Origin: JAITWN01 sp034002745
GTDB taxonomy: Bacteria > Pseudomonadota > Gammaproteobacteria > SZUA-140
Assembly (NCBI GenBank): GCA_034002745.1
Contig: JAVEZY010000003.1
Coordinates: forward strand, 79,546-143,545
Length of the DNA: 64,000 nucleotides
Direction: 5' to 3'
Shown piece after piece: positions 31,705 to 40,513 of this stretch (the stretch's first letter is position 1; each line of letters starts with the position of its first letter). Under the pieces are notes generated by a model. That model searched no databases. It worked only from the letters and a program-made list of their open reading frames with translations, and was not told the origin of the DNA. Position numbers and translations under genes: made by a program.

Positions 31705-32580
31705 ATGTTTCGCGGCAGTATGGTTGCGCTCGTGACGCCGATGCACGAGGACGGAGCGCTCGACTTCGAATCCCTGAGCCAGCTCGTCGAGTTCCACATC
31801 GCGAACGGCACCAGTGCGATCGTCGCCGTGGGCACCACTGGCGAGTCCGCCACGCTCGACGAGGAGGAGCACTGCGAAGTCATCCGTCGCGTGGTGAGCA
31901 TGGCACGCGGACGCGTGCCGGTGATCGGCGGTACCGGGGCCAACTCGACCCGCGAGGCGATCGAGTTGACGCAGTGTGCGATGGCCGGCGGCGCCGACGC
32001 CTGTCTGCTGGTCACTCCGTACTACAACAAGCCCACCCAGGAAGGACTGTACCGTCACTTCAAGGCGGTGGCCGACGCCGTGCCCATTCCGCAGATCCTG
32101 TACAATGTGCCCGGTCGCACGGCCTGTGACCTGCTGCCGGAAACGGTCGGGCGTCTGGCAAGGATCCCCAATATCGTGGGCATCAAGGAAGCGACCGGCG
32201 ATCTCGGGCGCCTCGCCGAGTTGCAGGAAACCTGCGGCGATCGTATCGACCTGTTCAGCGGTGACGACGCGACCGCGCGGCAATTCATCCTGGCTGGCGG
32301 CAAGGGCGTGATTTCCGTCACCGCCAACGTGGTGCCGCGAGCGATGCAGGAGATGTGCGCCGCCGCGCTGGATGGCGACGCCGAGGAAGCGGAACGCATC
32401 GACGAGCGCATCGCGCCGCTGCACGTCGGTCTGTTCGTGGAGTCCAATCCCATCCCCGTGAAGTGGGCCCTCCATCGCATGGGCCTGATACCGTCCGGCA
32501 TCCGTCTGCCGCTCACCGAACTCGCAGAACGTTTCAGGCCGGGGCTCGAGCAGCAGTTGCGCGAGGCCGGCGCGCTGTGA
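31705..32580 (+). CDS. dapA: 4-hydroxy-tetrahydrodipicolinate synthase
   Basis: DapA condenses pyruvate with aspartate semialdehyde in lysine and diaminopimelate synthesis. 291 residues, TIM barrel. Signatures: FRGSMVALVTPM, AVGTTGESATL, the catalytic Tyr in ILYNVPGRTACD and the Schiff-base Lys in IVGIKEATGD. ATG 31705 is preceded by CGGAG. The stop overlaps the GTG start of the bamC-like gene, matching the conserved dapA-bamC-purC order. Confidence 0.95.
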   Translation: MFRGSMVALVTPMHEDGALDFESLSQLVEFHIANGTSAIVAVGTTGESATLDEEEHCEVIRRVVSMARGRVPVIGGTGANSTREAIELTQCAMAGGADACLLVTPYYNKPTQEGLYRHFKAVADAVPIPQILYNVPGRTACDLLPETVGRLARIPNIVGIKEATGDLGRLAELQETCGDRIDLFSGDDATARQFILAGGKGVISVTANVVPRAMQEMCAAALDGDAEEAERIDERIAPLHVGLFVESNPIPVKWALHRMGLIPSGIRLPLTELAERFRPGLEQQLREAGAL

Positions 32581-32861
32581 GGCGGCCGTCTGTGTCTGCC
32601 GCCCGGCAAGGGATCGCCTGGGCGCTGGCGACCGCCGTAGTGGTGGTCCTCGGCGGTTGCGCGGCCAAGAAGGACATGCGCTATCTGGAGAGTCGGGAGA
32701 TCCCGCCATTGCAGATTCCCGCTGACCTCGATACGCCCGTCTATACCGGCGTCATGGCCATTCCAGGCCCCTCGGCGGAGAGCGAGAGCCGGGTGCCGGC
32801 GGACGAGGCAGCATTGCGCGCGCTGGAGCAGCCGCCGCGTCGCGTGTCGCTCCCGGACTGA
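32577..32861 (+). CDS. bamC: Miniature BamC-like lipoprotein
   Basis: A 94-residue lipoprotein: signal peptide with lipobox LGGC (Cys28) and a mature part of only 67 residues. The mature sequence YLESREIPPLQIPADLDTP then GVMAIPG resembles the unstructured N-terminal lasso of BamC that wraps around BamD. The two globular helix-grip domains of full BamC (344 residues in E. coli) are absent, and the frame ends cleanly with no remnant downstream. GTG start overlaps the dapA stop. Identity rests on the dapA-bamC-purC context and the short resemblance. Confidence 0.65.
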   Translation: MRRPSVSAARQGIAWALATAVVVVLGGCAAKKDMRYLESREIPPLQIPADLDTPVYTGVMAIPGPSAESESRVPADEAALRALEQPPRRVSLPD

Positions 32862-32978
32862 GGGCAGCGCCTGCAGGATATGCCGCCGGGCGCCGAGCCG
32901 GTCCAGTGGACGGGCCGAGCTCGCGGCATTATGCTTTGATTTCTGAATGATACGGCCGCGGCCGAAGCGGGTGACCTT

Positions 32979-33707
32979 ATGCAGACCGAGACGCAAATCG
33001 AGCAGGAGTTGTATTCCGGAAAAGCCAAGTCGGTGTTCCTCAGCTCCGACCCGGATCGGCTCGTGCTGCGCTTCCGCGACGACACCTCGGCTTTCGATGG
33101 TCGCAAGGTCGAGGCTCTCGCCCACAAGGGTGCGATCAACAACCGGACCAATGCCTTCATCATGAAGCAGCTCGAGCGGGCAGGAATTCCCACCCATTTC
33201 GAGCGCATGCTGTCCGAGACCGAGTCATTGGTGAAGCGACTGGAGATGATTCCGGTCGAATGCGTGGTGAGGAACCGTACCGCGGGCAGCATCTGCCGGC
33301 GGCTCGGCGTGCCCGAGAACATGGAGCTCGATCCGCCCACCTTCGAGTTCTTCCTGAAGAACGACGAATTGCACGATCCGATGGTCAACGAATACCACAT
33401 CCGGGCATTCGGATGGGCGACCGACGACGAGATCGCCACCATGAAGCGTCTGACCTTCGAGGTGAACGATGTGCTCAAGCAGTTGTTCCTCGATGCCGGC
33501 ATCCTGCTAGTGGACTACAAGCTCGAGTTCGGTCGCTTCCAGGGCGCCATCCTGCTCGGCGATGAATTCACCGCCGACGGCTGCCGTCTCTGGGATGTCG
33601 AAACCGGACGCAAACTCGACAAGGACCGCTTCAGGCAGGATCTGGGCGGTGTCATCGAAGCCTATGAGGAAGTCGCGCGCCGTCTCGGCGTCGACCTCGA
33701 CTCGTAA
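32979..33707 (+). CDS. purC: Phosphoribosylaminoimidazole-succinocarboxamide synthase
   Basis: PurC (SAICAR synthetase) joins aspartate to CAIR in purine synthesis. 242 residues, close to E. coli (237). Family signatures LYSGKAKSVFLSSDPDRLVL, FRDDTSAFDG, VECVVRNRTAGSICRRLG, and LVDYKLEFGRFQGAILLGDE are all present. It lies downstream of the BamC-like gene and 51 bases before purL, forming a purine gene pair. Confidence 0.96.
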   Translation: MQTETQIEQELYSGKAKSVFLSSDPDRLVLRFRDDTSAFDGRKVEALAHKGAINNRTNAFIMKQLERAGIPTHFERMLSETESLVKRLEMIPVECVVRNRTAGSICRRLGVPENMELDPPTFEFFLKNDELHDPMVNEYHIRAFGWATDDEIATMKRLTFEVNDVLKQLFLDAGILLVDYKLEFGRFQGAILLGDEFTADGCRLWDVETGRKLDKDRFRQDLGGVIEAYEEVARRLGVDLDS

Positions 33708-33758
33708 TGCGGCGGGCGAGCGCCCGTCGCGATCCGCAGCCCTGAATCTGGACCGACT

Positions 33759-36700
33759 ATGCTACGTTTGAGCGGCAGCGCCGCACATTCATCCTTTCGC
33801 CTCGACAAGCTGACCGCGGCCGCGCGTGAATCGCTGCCGGCCCTGAACCGCATCACCTCGTCATTCGTACATTTCGTGGATCTCGAGCGGCCGCTGACGG
33901 CCGAGGAGCGGGCGATGCTTGATCGCCTGCTGTCCTATGGCGAACCGCCATCCGAAGATGCCGCGGAAGGCTGGATGCTGCTGGTGGTGCCGCGCCCGGG
34001 CACGGTCACACCCTGGTCGACCAAGGCGACCGACATTGCGCACATCTGCGGATTGACGGATGTCAGACGCGTCGAGCGCGGCGTGCTCTACAGGCTTGCG
34101 CCAGTCGCCGGAGAGGATTTCGCTGAGGGCGACCTTGCGCGGGTGGCGCACCTGTTCCATGACCGCATGACGGAAACGGTGCTGTACTCGCCGGAAGACG
34201 CCGATGCGCTGTTCCTCCAGGCCGAGCCGCAGCCGCTGCGCACGGTGGATGTGCTCTCCGGTGGCCGTCAGGCGCTGATCGAGATCGATCGCGAGCTGGG
34301 CCTCGCGCTGAGCGCGGACGAGATCGATTATCTGCTGGAGAGCTTCCAGGGCATCGGACGCAATCCGAACGATGTCGAGCTGATGATGTTCGCGCAGGCG
34401 AATTCCGAGCATTGCCGTCACAAGATCTTCAACGCCGACTGGATCGTCGACGGCGAGCCGCAGGATCAGAGCCTGTTCCGCATGATCCGGCACACCAGTG
34501 CGCGATCTCCGGGCGGCATACTTTCCGCCTACAGTGACAACGCCGCGGTGATCGCCGGTACCGAGGGCGAGCGCCTGCAGCCGGATCCGGTCAGCGGCGA
34601 GTACCGCTACGTGCGGGAAGACATCCACATCAACATCAAGGTGGAAACGCACAACCATCCGACGGCGATCTCGCCATTCCCCGGCGCCGCCACTGGCGCC
34701 GGCGGGGAAATCCGCGACGAGGGCGCGACTGGTCGCGGTGCGAAGCCCAAGGCCGGGCTGTCCGGATTCTCCGTGTCGAATCTGCGCCTGCCGGGCGCGG
34801 TTCAGCCCTGGGAAACCAGTCATGGCAAGCCGGCCAATATCGTCTCGGCCCTGGACATCATGCTCGAGGGGCCGATCGGCGCGGCGGCGTTCAACAACGA
34901 ATTCGGCAGACCCAATCTCGCCGGTTACTTCCGCACCTACGAGGAGCGTGTCCCCGGTCCGGGCGGAATGCGCCTGCGCGGATACCACAAGCCGATCATG
35001 GTGGCGGGCGGCCTCGGCAATGTGCGCGCGGCGGATATCGCCAAGAAGGATCTGCAGCCGATGGCGCAGCTGATCGTTCTCGGTGGCCCGGCCCTGCTGA
35101 TCGGTCTCGGTGGCGGTGCCGCCTCGTCGATGGCTAGCGGTACCAGCAGCAGCGAACTCGACTTCGCCTCGGTGCAGCGCGGCAATCCGGAAATGCAGCG
35201 CCGCTGCCAGGAAGTGATCGACCGCTGCTGGCAGCTCGGCGATGACAACCCCATCCAGTCCATCCACGATGTCGGCGCCGGCGGGCTGTCGAATGCCCTG
35301 CCCGAACTGGTGCATGACAGCGCCCGCGGCGCCCGCATCGAGCTGCGTACCATACCGTGCGACGACGCGCGCATGTCGCCGATGCAGATCTGGTGCAACG
35401 AATCCCAGGAGCGCTATGTGCTCGCCGTCAGCCAGGAGCACCTCGCTGCCTTCGAGGCCATCTGCGAGCGCGAACGTTGTCCCTGGGCCGCTGTCGGCGA
35501 AGTGACGAGCGAGGAGCATCTCACCGTCGGCGATGGATGGTTCGACAATCTGCCGGTCGACATGCCGATGTCGCTGCTGTTCGGCAAGGCGCCGAAGACC
35601 CTGCGCGACGTGACGCATCATCCGTTCCCCAAGCCGGGACTGGACACTTCCGTGATGGATCTCGGCGAAGCGGCGGAACGCGTGCTGCGCCTGCCCGCCG
35701 TCGCTGACAAGAGCTTCCTCATCACCATCGGCGATCGCTCCGTCGGCGGCCTGGTGGCGCGCGACCAGATGGTCGGGCCATGGCAGGTGCCGGTGGCCGA
35801 TGTCGCAGTCACCCTCGCCGACTTCCGCGGCTACGCCGGAGAGGCGATGGCGATGGGCGAACGCGCGCCGGTCGCGCTGCTTCATCCGGCGGCGTCCGGG
35901 CGCATGGCGGTCGGCGAGGCGTTGACGAATATCGCGGCGGCCAGCATCGCGGAGATCGGCGACATCAAGCTTTCAGCCAACTGGATGGCGGCCGCCGGAC
36001 AGCCGGGCGAAGACGCGGGGCTGTTCGATACCGTGCGGGCAGTGGGCATGGAACTGTGCCCGGCGCTCGGCATCGCCATTCCGGTGGGCAAGGATTCGTT
36101 GTCGATGCGCAGCGCATGGACCGAGCATGGCGAGGCGCGCGAGATGACGGCGCCGCTGTCGCTGATCGTGAGCGCGTTCGCGCCCGTGCTCGACGCGCGC
36201 CGCACGCTCACGCCGCAGCTGCGCGGGGATGCCGGAGAGACCGAGCTGCTGCTCATCGATCTCGGCAAGGGCCGCAATCGGCTCGGCGGCTCCTGCCTCG
36301 CCCAGGTTTACAAGCAGATCGGGCATCACCCGGCGGACCTCGATGATCCGGGCATGGTGACCTCGTTCTTCAGCGCGATCCAGGCGCTCAATCGCGACGG
36401 CCTGCTGCTTGCCTATCACGATCGCTCCGATGGCGGCCTGTTCGTGACGCTGTGCGAAATGGCATTCGCTGGTCACGTCGGCCTGCGCGTGAGCCTCGAT
36501 GGCCTCGCGAAGGATCCGTTCGCGGCGCTGTTCAGCGAGGAACTCGGCGCGGTGCTGCAGGTGCGCGCCGCGGACGTCGAGGAAGTGACGAAACGCCTGC
36601 AAGCGGCGGGTCTCGGCGCGGTCACTCATCGCATCGCCACTCCCGCGGCGGATGACCGCATCACGTTCCTGAGGGAAGGCGCGGAGATCTATGCCGCGGC

Positions 36701-37652
36701 GCGCACCCATCTGCAGCGCATCTGGTCGGAAACGAGCTGGCGCATGCAGTCGCTGCGCGACAACCCGCGCACCGCGCTCGAGGATTACGAGCGGCTGCTG
36801 GATGCGGACGATCCCGGGCTGTCCGCCGTCCCTGCTTTCGATCCAGCCGAAGATGTGGCGGCGCCATTCATCGCGCGCGGCGCGCGTCCGGCGGTCGCCA
36901 TTCTGCGCGAGCAGGGGGTCAATGGACAGGTGGAAATGGCTGCGGCTTTCGAGCGCGCGGGCTTCCGCTGCGTCGATGTGCACATGACCGATCTGCTCTC
37001 GGGTCGCGTGCAGCTGCAGGGATTCCAGGGCATCGCCGCCTGCGGCGGCTTCTCCTACGGCGACGTGCTCGGCGCCGGCGCCGGCTGGGCCCGGGCGATC
37101 CTGTTCAACGAGCGCGTGCGCGACGAGTTCGCCGCCTTCGTGCTGCGGCAGGATACCTTCGGCCTGGGCGTGTGCAACGGTTGCCAGATGTTCTCGCATC
37201 TGCGCGAACTGATCCCCGGCACGGCGCACTGGCCACGTTTCCTGCGCAATTCCTCCGAGCAGTTCGAGGCCCGCCTGGCGCTGGTCGAGGTGCTGGCTTC
37301 GCCCTCCCTGTTCTTCGCGGGGATGGCCGGGTCACGGATGCCGATCGTCGTGTCTCATGGCGAGGGCAGGGCGGCGCCGCATCCCGGTCAGAGCGAGGAG
37401 GCGATCCGCGCCGGCGCCGTGATGCGCTACGTCGATAATCACGGTCGGCCGGCAGAGCGCTATCCCGCCAACCCGAACGGTTCGCCGGGCGGCGCCACCG
37501 GTTTCACCAGCGAGGATGGCCGCTTTACCATCCTCATGCCGCATCCGGAGCGTTGTTTCCGCACGGTACAGCACTCCTGGCATCCTCCCGAATGGGGCGA
37601 GGACGGTCCGTGGCTGCGCATGTTCCGCAATGCCCGCCGCTGGCTCGGCTGA
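33759..37652 (+). CDS. purL: Phosphoribosylformylglycinamidine synthase
   Basis: PurL converts FGAR to FGAM with glutamine and ATP. The single-chain large form, 1297 residues (1295 in E. coli): PurS-like N-terminal domain, linker, two AIRS-type ATP-binding halves (VETHNHPTAISPFPGAATG; GGAASSMASGTSSSELDFAS), and a C-terminal glutaminase domain. The glutaminase Cys is in GVCNGCQMF near residue 1138 and the His/Glu pair in MPHPERCFR near 1262. Intact throughout. Confidence 0.97.
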   Translation: MLRLSGSAAHSSFRLDKLTAAARESLPALNRITSSFVHFVDLERPLTAEERAMLDRLLSYGEPPSEDAAEGWMLLVVPRPGTVTPWSTKATDIAHICGLTDVRRVERGVLYRLAPVAGEDFAEGDLARVAHLFHDRMTETVLYSPEDADALFLQAEPQPLRTVDVLSGGRQALIEIDRELGLALSADEIDYLLESFQGIGRNPNDVELMMFAQANSEHCRHKIFNADWIVDGEPQDQSLFRMIRHTSARSPGGILSAYSDNAAVIAGTEGERLQPDPVSGEYRYVREDIHINIKVETHNHPTAISPFPGAATGAGGEIRDEGATGRGAKPKAGLSGFSVSNLRLPGAVQPWETSHGKPANIVSALDIMLEGPIGAAAFNNEFGRPNLAGYFRTYEERVPGPGGMRLRGYHKPIMVAGGLGNVRAADIAKKDLQPMAQLIVLGGPALLIGLGGGAASSMASGTSSSELDFASVQRGNPEMQRRCQEVIDRCWQLGDDNPIQSIHDVGAGGLSNALPELVHDSARGARIELRTIPCDDARMSPMQIWCNESQERYVLAVSQEHLAAFEAICERERCPWAAVGEVTSEEHLTVGDGWFDNLPVDMPMSLLFGKAPKTLRDVTHHPFPKPGLDTSVMDLGEAAERVLRLPAVADKSFLITIGDRSVGGLVARDQMVGPWQVPVADVAVTLADFRGYAGEAMAMGERAPVALLHPAASGRMAVGEALTNIAAASIAEIGDIKLSANWMAAAGQPGEDAGLFDTVRAVGMELCPALGIAIPVGKDSLSMRSAWTEHGEAREMTAPLSLIVSAFAPVLDARRTLTPQLRGDAGETELLLIDLGKGRNRLGGSCLAQVYKQIGHHPADLDDPGMVTSFFSAIQALNRDGLLLAYHDRSDGGLFVTLCEMAFAGHVGLRVSLDGLAKDPFAALFSEELGAVLQVRAADVEEVTKRLQAAGLGAVTHRIATPAADDRITFLREGAEIYAAARTHLQRIWSETSWRMQSLRDNPRTALEDYERLLDADDPGLSAVPAFDPAEDVAAPFIARGARPAVAILREQGVNGQVEMAAAFERAGFRCVDVHMTDLLSGRVQLQGFQGIAACGGFSYGDVLGAGAGWARAILFNERVRDEFAAFVLRQDTFGLGVCNGCQMFSHLRELIPGTAHWPRFLRNSSEQFEARLALVEVLASPSLFFAGMAGSRMPIVVSHGEGRAAPHPGQSEEAIRAGAVMRYVDNHGRPAERYPANPNGSPGGATGFTSEDGRFTILMPHPERCFRTVQHSWHPPEWGEDGPWLRMFRNARRWLG

Positions 37653-37729
37653 TGCGGCCCCGGGGTTCGCTGGTGCCGGCTCCGGAGGATTGCTACCATA
37701 GCGCGACTTTTTTCCAAAAAGGACACACG

Positions 37730-38416
37730 ATGAGAGCGAAGCTTACGGGGTTGGCGGCGGCAGTAGCCCTGGTGGCCGCGGGTGGAGCCGGCGCTGCCGG
37801 ACCGGCGCTGGAGACCGACAGGCAGCAGCTCGGCTATACGGTCGGATTCCAGATCGGGCACAGCCTGAAGGCCGATCAGCTCGATGTCGATCTCGATGCC
37901 CTCGCTCAGGGTATCCGCGATGTCATGAGCGGCAACGAGGCGCGGCTGACGGAAGAGCAGATGATGGCCGCGATCGATAAGATGCAGGCGGACCGCGTCG
38001 CTGATCGTGAACGGATGGCCGCCGAGAACCTCGAGGAAAGCCGCAAGTTCCTGGAGCAGAACGGCAAGCGCGACGGGGTCACGCAGACCGCGTCGGGGCT
38101 GCAGTACGAAGTGAAGCAAGCCGGTTCTGGCCAGCAGCCAACGCCGACCGATACGGTGGTCGTGCATTATCGCGGCACGCTGATCGACGGCACCGAGTTC
38201 GACAGCTCGCACAGCCGCGGAGAGCCGGTTTCGTTCCGCGTGAACGAGGTGATCGACGGCTGGCAGGAAGTGCTGCCGCTGATGAAGGAAGGCGCCGAAT
38301 GGCGGGTCTACATCCCTTCGGAGCTCGCCTATGGCAGCCGTGGAGCGGGTCAGGACATCCCCCCGAACTCCGCGCTCGTGTTCGATATCGAGCTGATCTC
38401 GATCGAGAAGGAGTAA
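37730..38416 (+). CDS. Periplasmic FKBP-type peptidyl-prolyl isomerase (FkpA/Mip-like)
   Basis: A 228-residue exported isomerase and chaperone. A signal peptide (residues 1-21, AAGGAGAA end) is followed by the FKBP N-terminal dimerisation domain (QLGYTVGFQIGHSLKAD to about residue 120) and the FKBP catalytic domain (VVVHYRGTLIDGTEFDSSHS, FRVNEVIDGWQEVLPLM, IPSELAYGSRG). Active-site residues Tyr, Asp and Trp are present. ATG 37730 has AAAAGGA upstream. Monocistronic between purL and a convergent diguanylate cyclase. Confidence 0.9.
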   Translation: MRAKLTGLAAAVALVAAGGAGAAGPALETDRQQLGYTVGFQIGHSLKADQLDVDLDALAQGIRDVMSGNEARLTEEQMMAAIDKMQADRVADRERMAAENLEESRKFLEQNGKRDGVTQTASGLQYEVKQAGSGQQPTPTDTVVVHYRGTLIDGTEFDSSHSRGEPVSFRVNEVIDGWQEVLPLMKEGAEWRVYIPSELAYGSRGAGQDIPPNSALVFDIELISIEKE

Positions 38417-38452
38417 GCCTTCGCGCTCCTGGTCCCGGCCGCCGCGCCGGGA

Positions 38453-39793
38453 TCAGGGCAGCGTGATCGGCAGAGTGCGCTGCGTGGTGTGTCCGCCCGC
38501 CGGATCCGCGCGGCGGACGCAGTTCCTGCCATCGGCCTTGGCGACGTACATCGCCTGATCGGCCGCATCGATGAGCTGCTCGCTCGTCGTGATCTCTCCC
38601 GCCGTCATCGCCACGCCGATACTGAGCGTGATCTGCATGACCCTGTCTGTGCCGATCGGCAGACTCCTGCCGGCAGTCAGGTTGCGGATCCGTTCCGCGA
38701 GCACCATGGCATCGTCGATCGGCGTTTCCGGCAGCAGTACCGCCAGTTCATCGCCGCCGTAGCGGGCGACGACGTCGCCCTTGCGGCTTATGTCGCGAAT
38801 GGCGGCCGACACCATCTTCAGCGCCCGGTCTCCGGCGCGATGCCCGAAGCCGTCGTTGATCTCCTTGAACTTGTCGATGTCGATCAGGAGCAGCGACAGC
38901 GGGTGGTGATAGCGCGCCGAGCGATGCAGCTCCTCACCGAGCAGGCGCTCGAATTCGCGGCGGTTGTACAGTCCGGTCAGGCTGTCGCGGATGGCGAGCT
39001 GGGCGAGTTCGATCTGATCCTGCTGCAGTCGCTTGGCCATGGTATTGATGCCGCGGGCCAGCTCGCCCACTTCGTTCTCGAGATCCAGGTCGATGCGACA
39101 GGAAAGATCGCCGGCGCCGATCTGCCGGATACCGTCGTGCAGGGTGCGCAGGGGGCGGATGATGTGCATGGACAGCACATAGCTGGCGAAGAAGAAAAAG
39201 CAGATGCCGCCGGCGAAAATGACCGCCGTCAGGATCAGGTTCGTGCGATGTCGCTGCGTGGCCTGGTTCTTGTCGCGCTCGGTTTCCCGGATGCGGATGT
39301 TGTGCGCCTCGTACAGCGTGTTGACCGTCGCCGTGATGGTGTTGATGAAGATGTCCTCGGCGGCCCTGAGGTCGGCCTTGTCGTCGGGCGGGATGGCGTA
39401 GAGGGCGTGGCCCACCGCGGCCGCCCGCCGCCATTCCTCGCGAGCCTTCTCGATCAGGGCGCGCTGCTCTTCCTGGATGTGTTCCAGCTTCAGGATGTCG
39501 CCGAACAGGTCTTCGATGTCACTGACCTGGTTGTCGAAGAGGGCGGCCTCGTCGGCATTGCCCCAGGCCACGTACTGCGAGATCGGAGTGGAGCTCAGGC
39601 GAATGGTGTCCTGGAGATAGAACAGGCGGCGCAGTTCGACGAACTCACGCTCCGTGATCGTCTCGAAGGTCTTTACCGTGGTGCGCAGGGAAAGATAAGA
39701 AGCGAGGGAGAGCGCGAACACCACCACCATGGCCCAGGTATAGACCCTGAACAATCCGGCGAGGGACAGCGCTTTTCCGGGCGGGGAGATCAT
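38453..39793 (-). CDS. Membrane diguanylate cyclase with HAMP domain
   Basis: Synthesises the second messenger cyclic di-GMP. 446 residues: transmembrane helix 1 at about 13-35, a helical periplasmic sensor of about 150 residues, helix 2 at about 184-207 (ILTAVIFAGGICFFFFASYV), HAMP to about 260, then a GGDEF domain. The active-site motif reads YGGDELAVLLPE. The inhibitory I-site RKGD lies five residues upstream of it, so product feedback control is expected. The ATG at 39793 has no strong ribosome site. Confidence 0.92.
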   Translation of the reverse strand: MISPPGKALSLAGLFRVYTWAMVVVFALSLASYLSLRTTVKTFETITEREFVELRRLFYLQDTIRLSSTPISQYVAWGNADEAALFDNQVSDIEDLFGDILKLEHIQEEQRALIEKAREEWRRAAAVGHALYAIPPDDKADLRAAEDIFINTITATVNTLYEAHNIRIRETERDKNQATQRHRTNLILTAVIFAGGICFFFFASYVLSMHIIRPLRTLHDGIRQIGAGDLSCRIDLDLENEVGELARGINTMAKRLQQDQIELAQLAIRDSLTGLYNRREFERLLGEELHRSARYHHPLSLLLIDIDKFKEINDGFGHRAGDRALKMVSAAIRDISRKGDVVARYGGDELAVLLPETPIDDAMVLAERIRNLTAGRSLPIGTDRVMQITLSIGVAMTAGEITTSEQLIDAADQAMYVAKADGRNCVRRADPAGGHTTQRTLPITLP

Positions 39794-39883
39794 CGTTGTG
39801 GATGCTTGCCCGCGGCAAAACGCGGGCGATCCCCCGCGGATCGTATCGCTACGTTCCCGGATATTGGCTGCGTCGCGGACATC

Positions 39884-40369
39884 TCAGGCCGACATCAGCA
39901 GCAATTGATAGAGGATCAGGGCGCCATACATCGTAGCCGCGCCATACAGCGCATGCTTGCCCCGCATGAGCCGCAGCAGCCGGAAATTGGCATGCGTGGT
40001 GAGGAAGGCGGTGGCGAGCAGGGTCAGGCCGAACTTCACCAGCAGGAATGCCAGGATGTCCGCTTCGATCAGGGTTCGCATGAAGGGATTGACTTCCACG
40101 GCCCCCATCGAGAGCAGGCGCATGGTGAACACGGCGTCCACGCAGCAGCAGATCAGCACGGTCATGGCCGCGATCAGCACCTCGCGGGGGACGACATCGA
40201 GATAGTAGCCGGGGCCCGCCAGATCCTCGGGCCGCCGTGGGCCGCGTCGGCGGCGATGAACCAGGCTGCTGCGCAGCGCCTGCCAGCCGGTCCGGCGGCG
40301 GTCTGCCCCGCAGCGGCGATTGCCGGAAATGAGCGCGACTGTGGACATGGCTGGCGGCCGGGCCTGCAT
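39884..40369 (-). CDS. DUF5658 family membrane protein
   Basis: A 161-residue protein with a basic cytoplasmic N-terminal region (about 55 residues rich in Arg) and three or so transmembrane helices: REVLIAAMTVLICCCVDAVF, LAFLLVKFGLTLLATAFL, and ALYGAATMYGALILYQLLL. The helix junction GAVEVNPFMRTL matches DUF5658 as recalled. Function unknown. The ATG at 40348 is an alternative start. It lies upstream of the diguanylate cyclase on the same strand with a 90-base gap. Confidence 0.65.
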   Translation of the reverse strand: MQARPPAMSTVALISGNRRCGADRRRTGWQALRSSLVHRRRRGPRRPEDLAGPGYYLDVVPREVLIAAMTVLICCCVDAVFTMRLLSMGAVEVNPFMRTLIEADILAFLLVKFGLTLLATAFLTTHANFRLLRLMRGKHALYGAATMYGALILYQLLLMSA

Positions 40370-40393
40370 CAGGGTCGGTAGTGGAAGGATGTC

Positions 40394-40399
40394 ATTATA
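40394..40399 (-). promoter_or_regulatory. Candidate -10 element for the DUF5658 gene
   Basis: On the minus strand a perfect TATAAT lies 25 bases before the ATG at 40369. The hexamer at -35 distance (GTGCAA) is poor. Confidence 0.4.
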
Positions 40400-40432
40400 G
40401 CCGCCCGATCGCCGCCTTGCACCGTCGTTCGT

Positions 40433-40461
40433 TTGTGATTGGGCAGGGAAGCGGGTAATAT
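40433..40461 (+). promoter_or_regulatory. Candidate prfC promoter
   Basis: TTGTGA (40433-40438), 17-base spacer, TAATAT (40456-40461), placing a start about 45 bases before the prfC ATG. It is divergent from the DUF5658 promoter. Confidence 0.6.
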
Positions 40462-40513
40462 TTTGCGTCTCTCGATGAGGTCGGCGCCCCGCCGGCCGGA
40501 TGACCTTCCCTGC

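Noticed and set aside
33861..35885. Long open frame antisense to purL
   Set aside because: Composition is that of an antisense shadow in GC-rich DNA (His/Arg/Ala-rich), and the plus-strand purL is an intact recognised enzyme.
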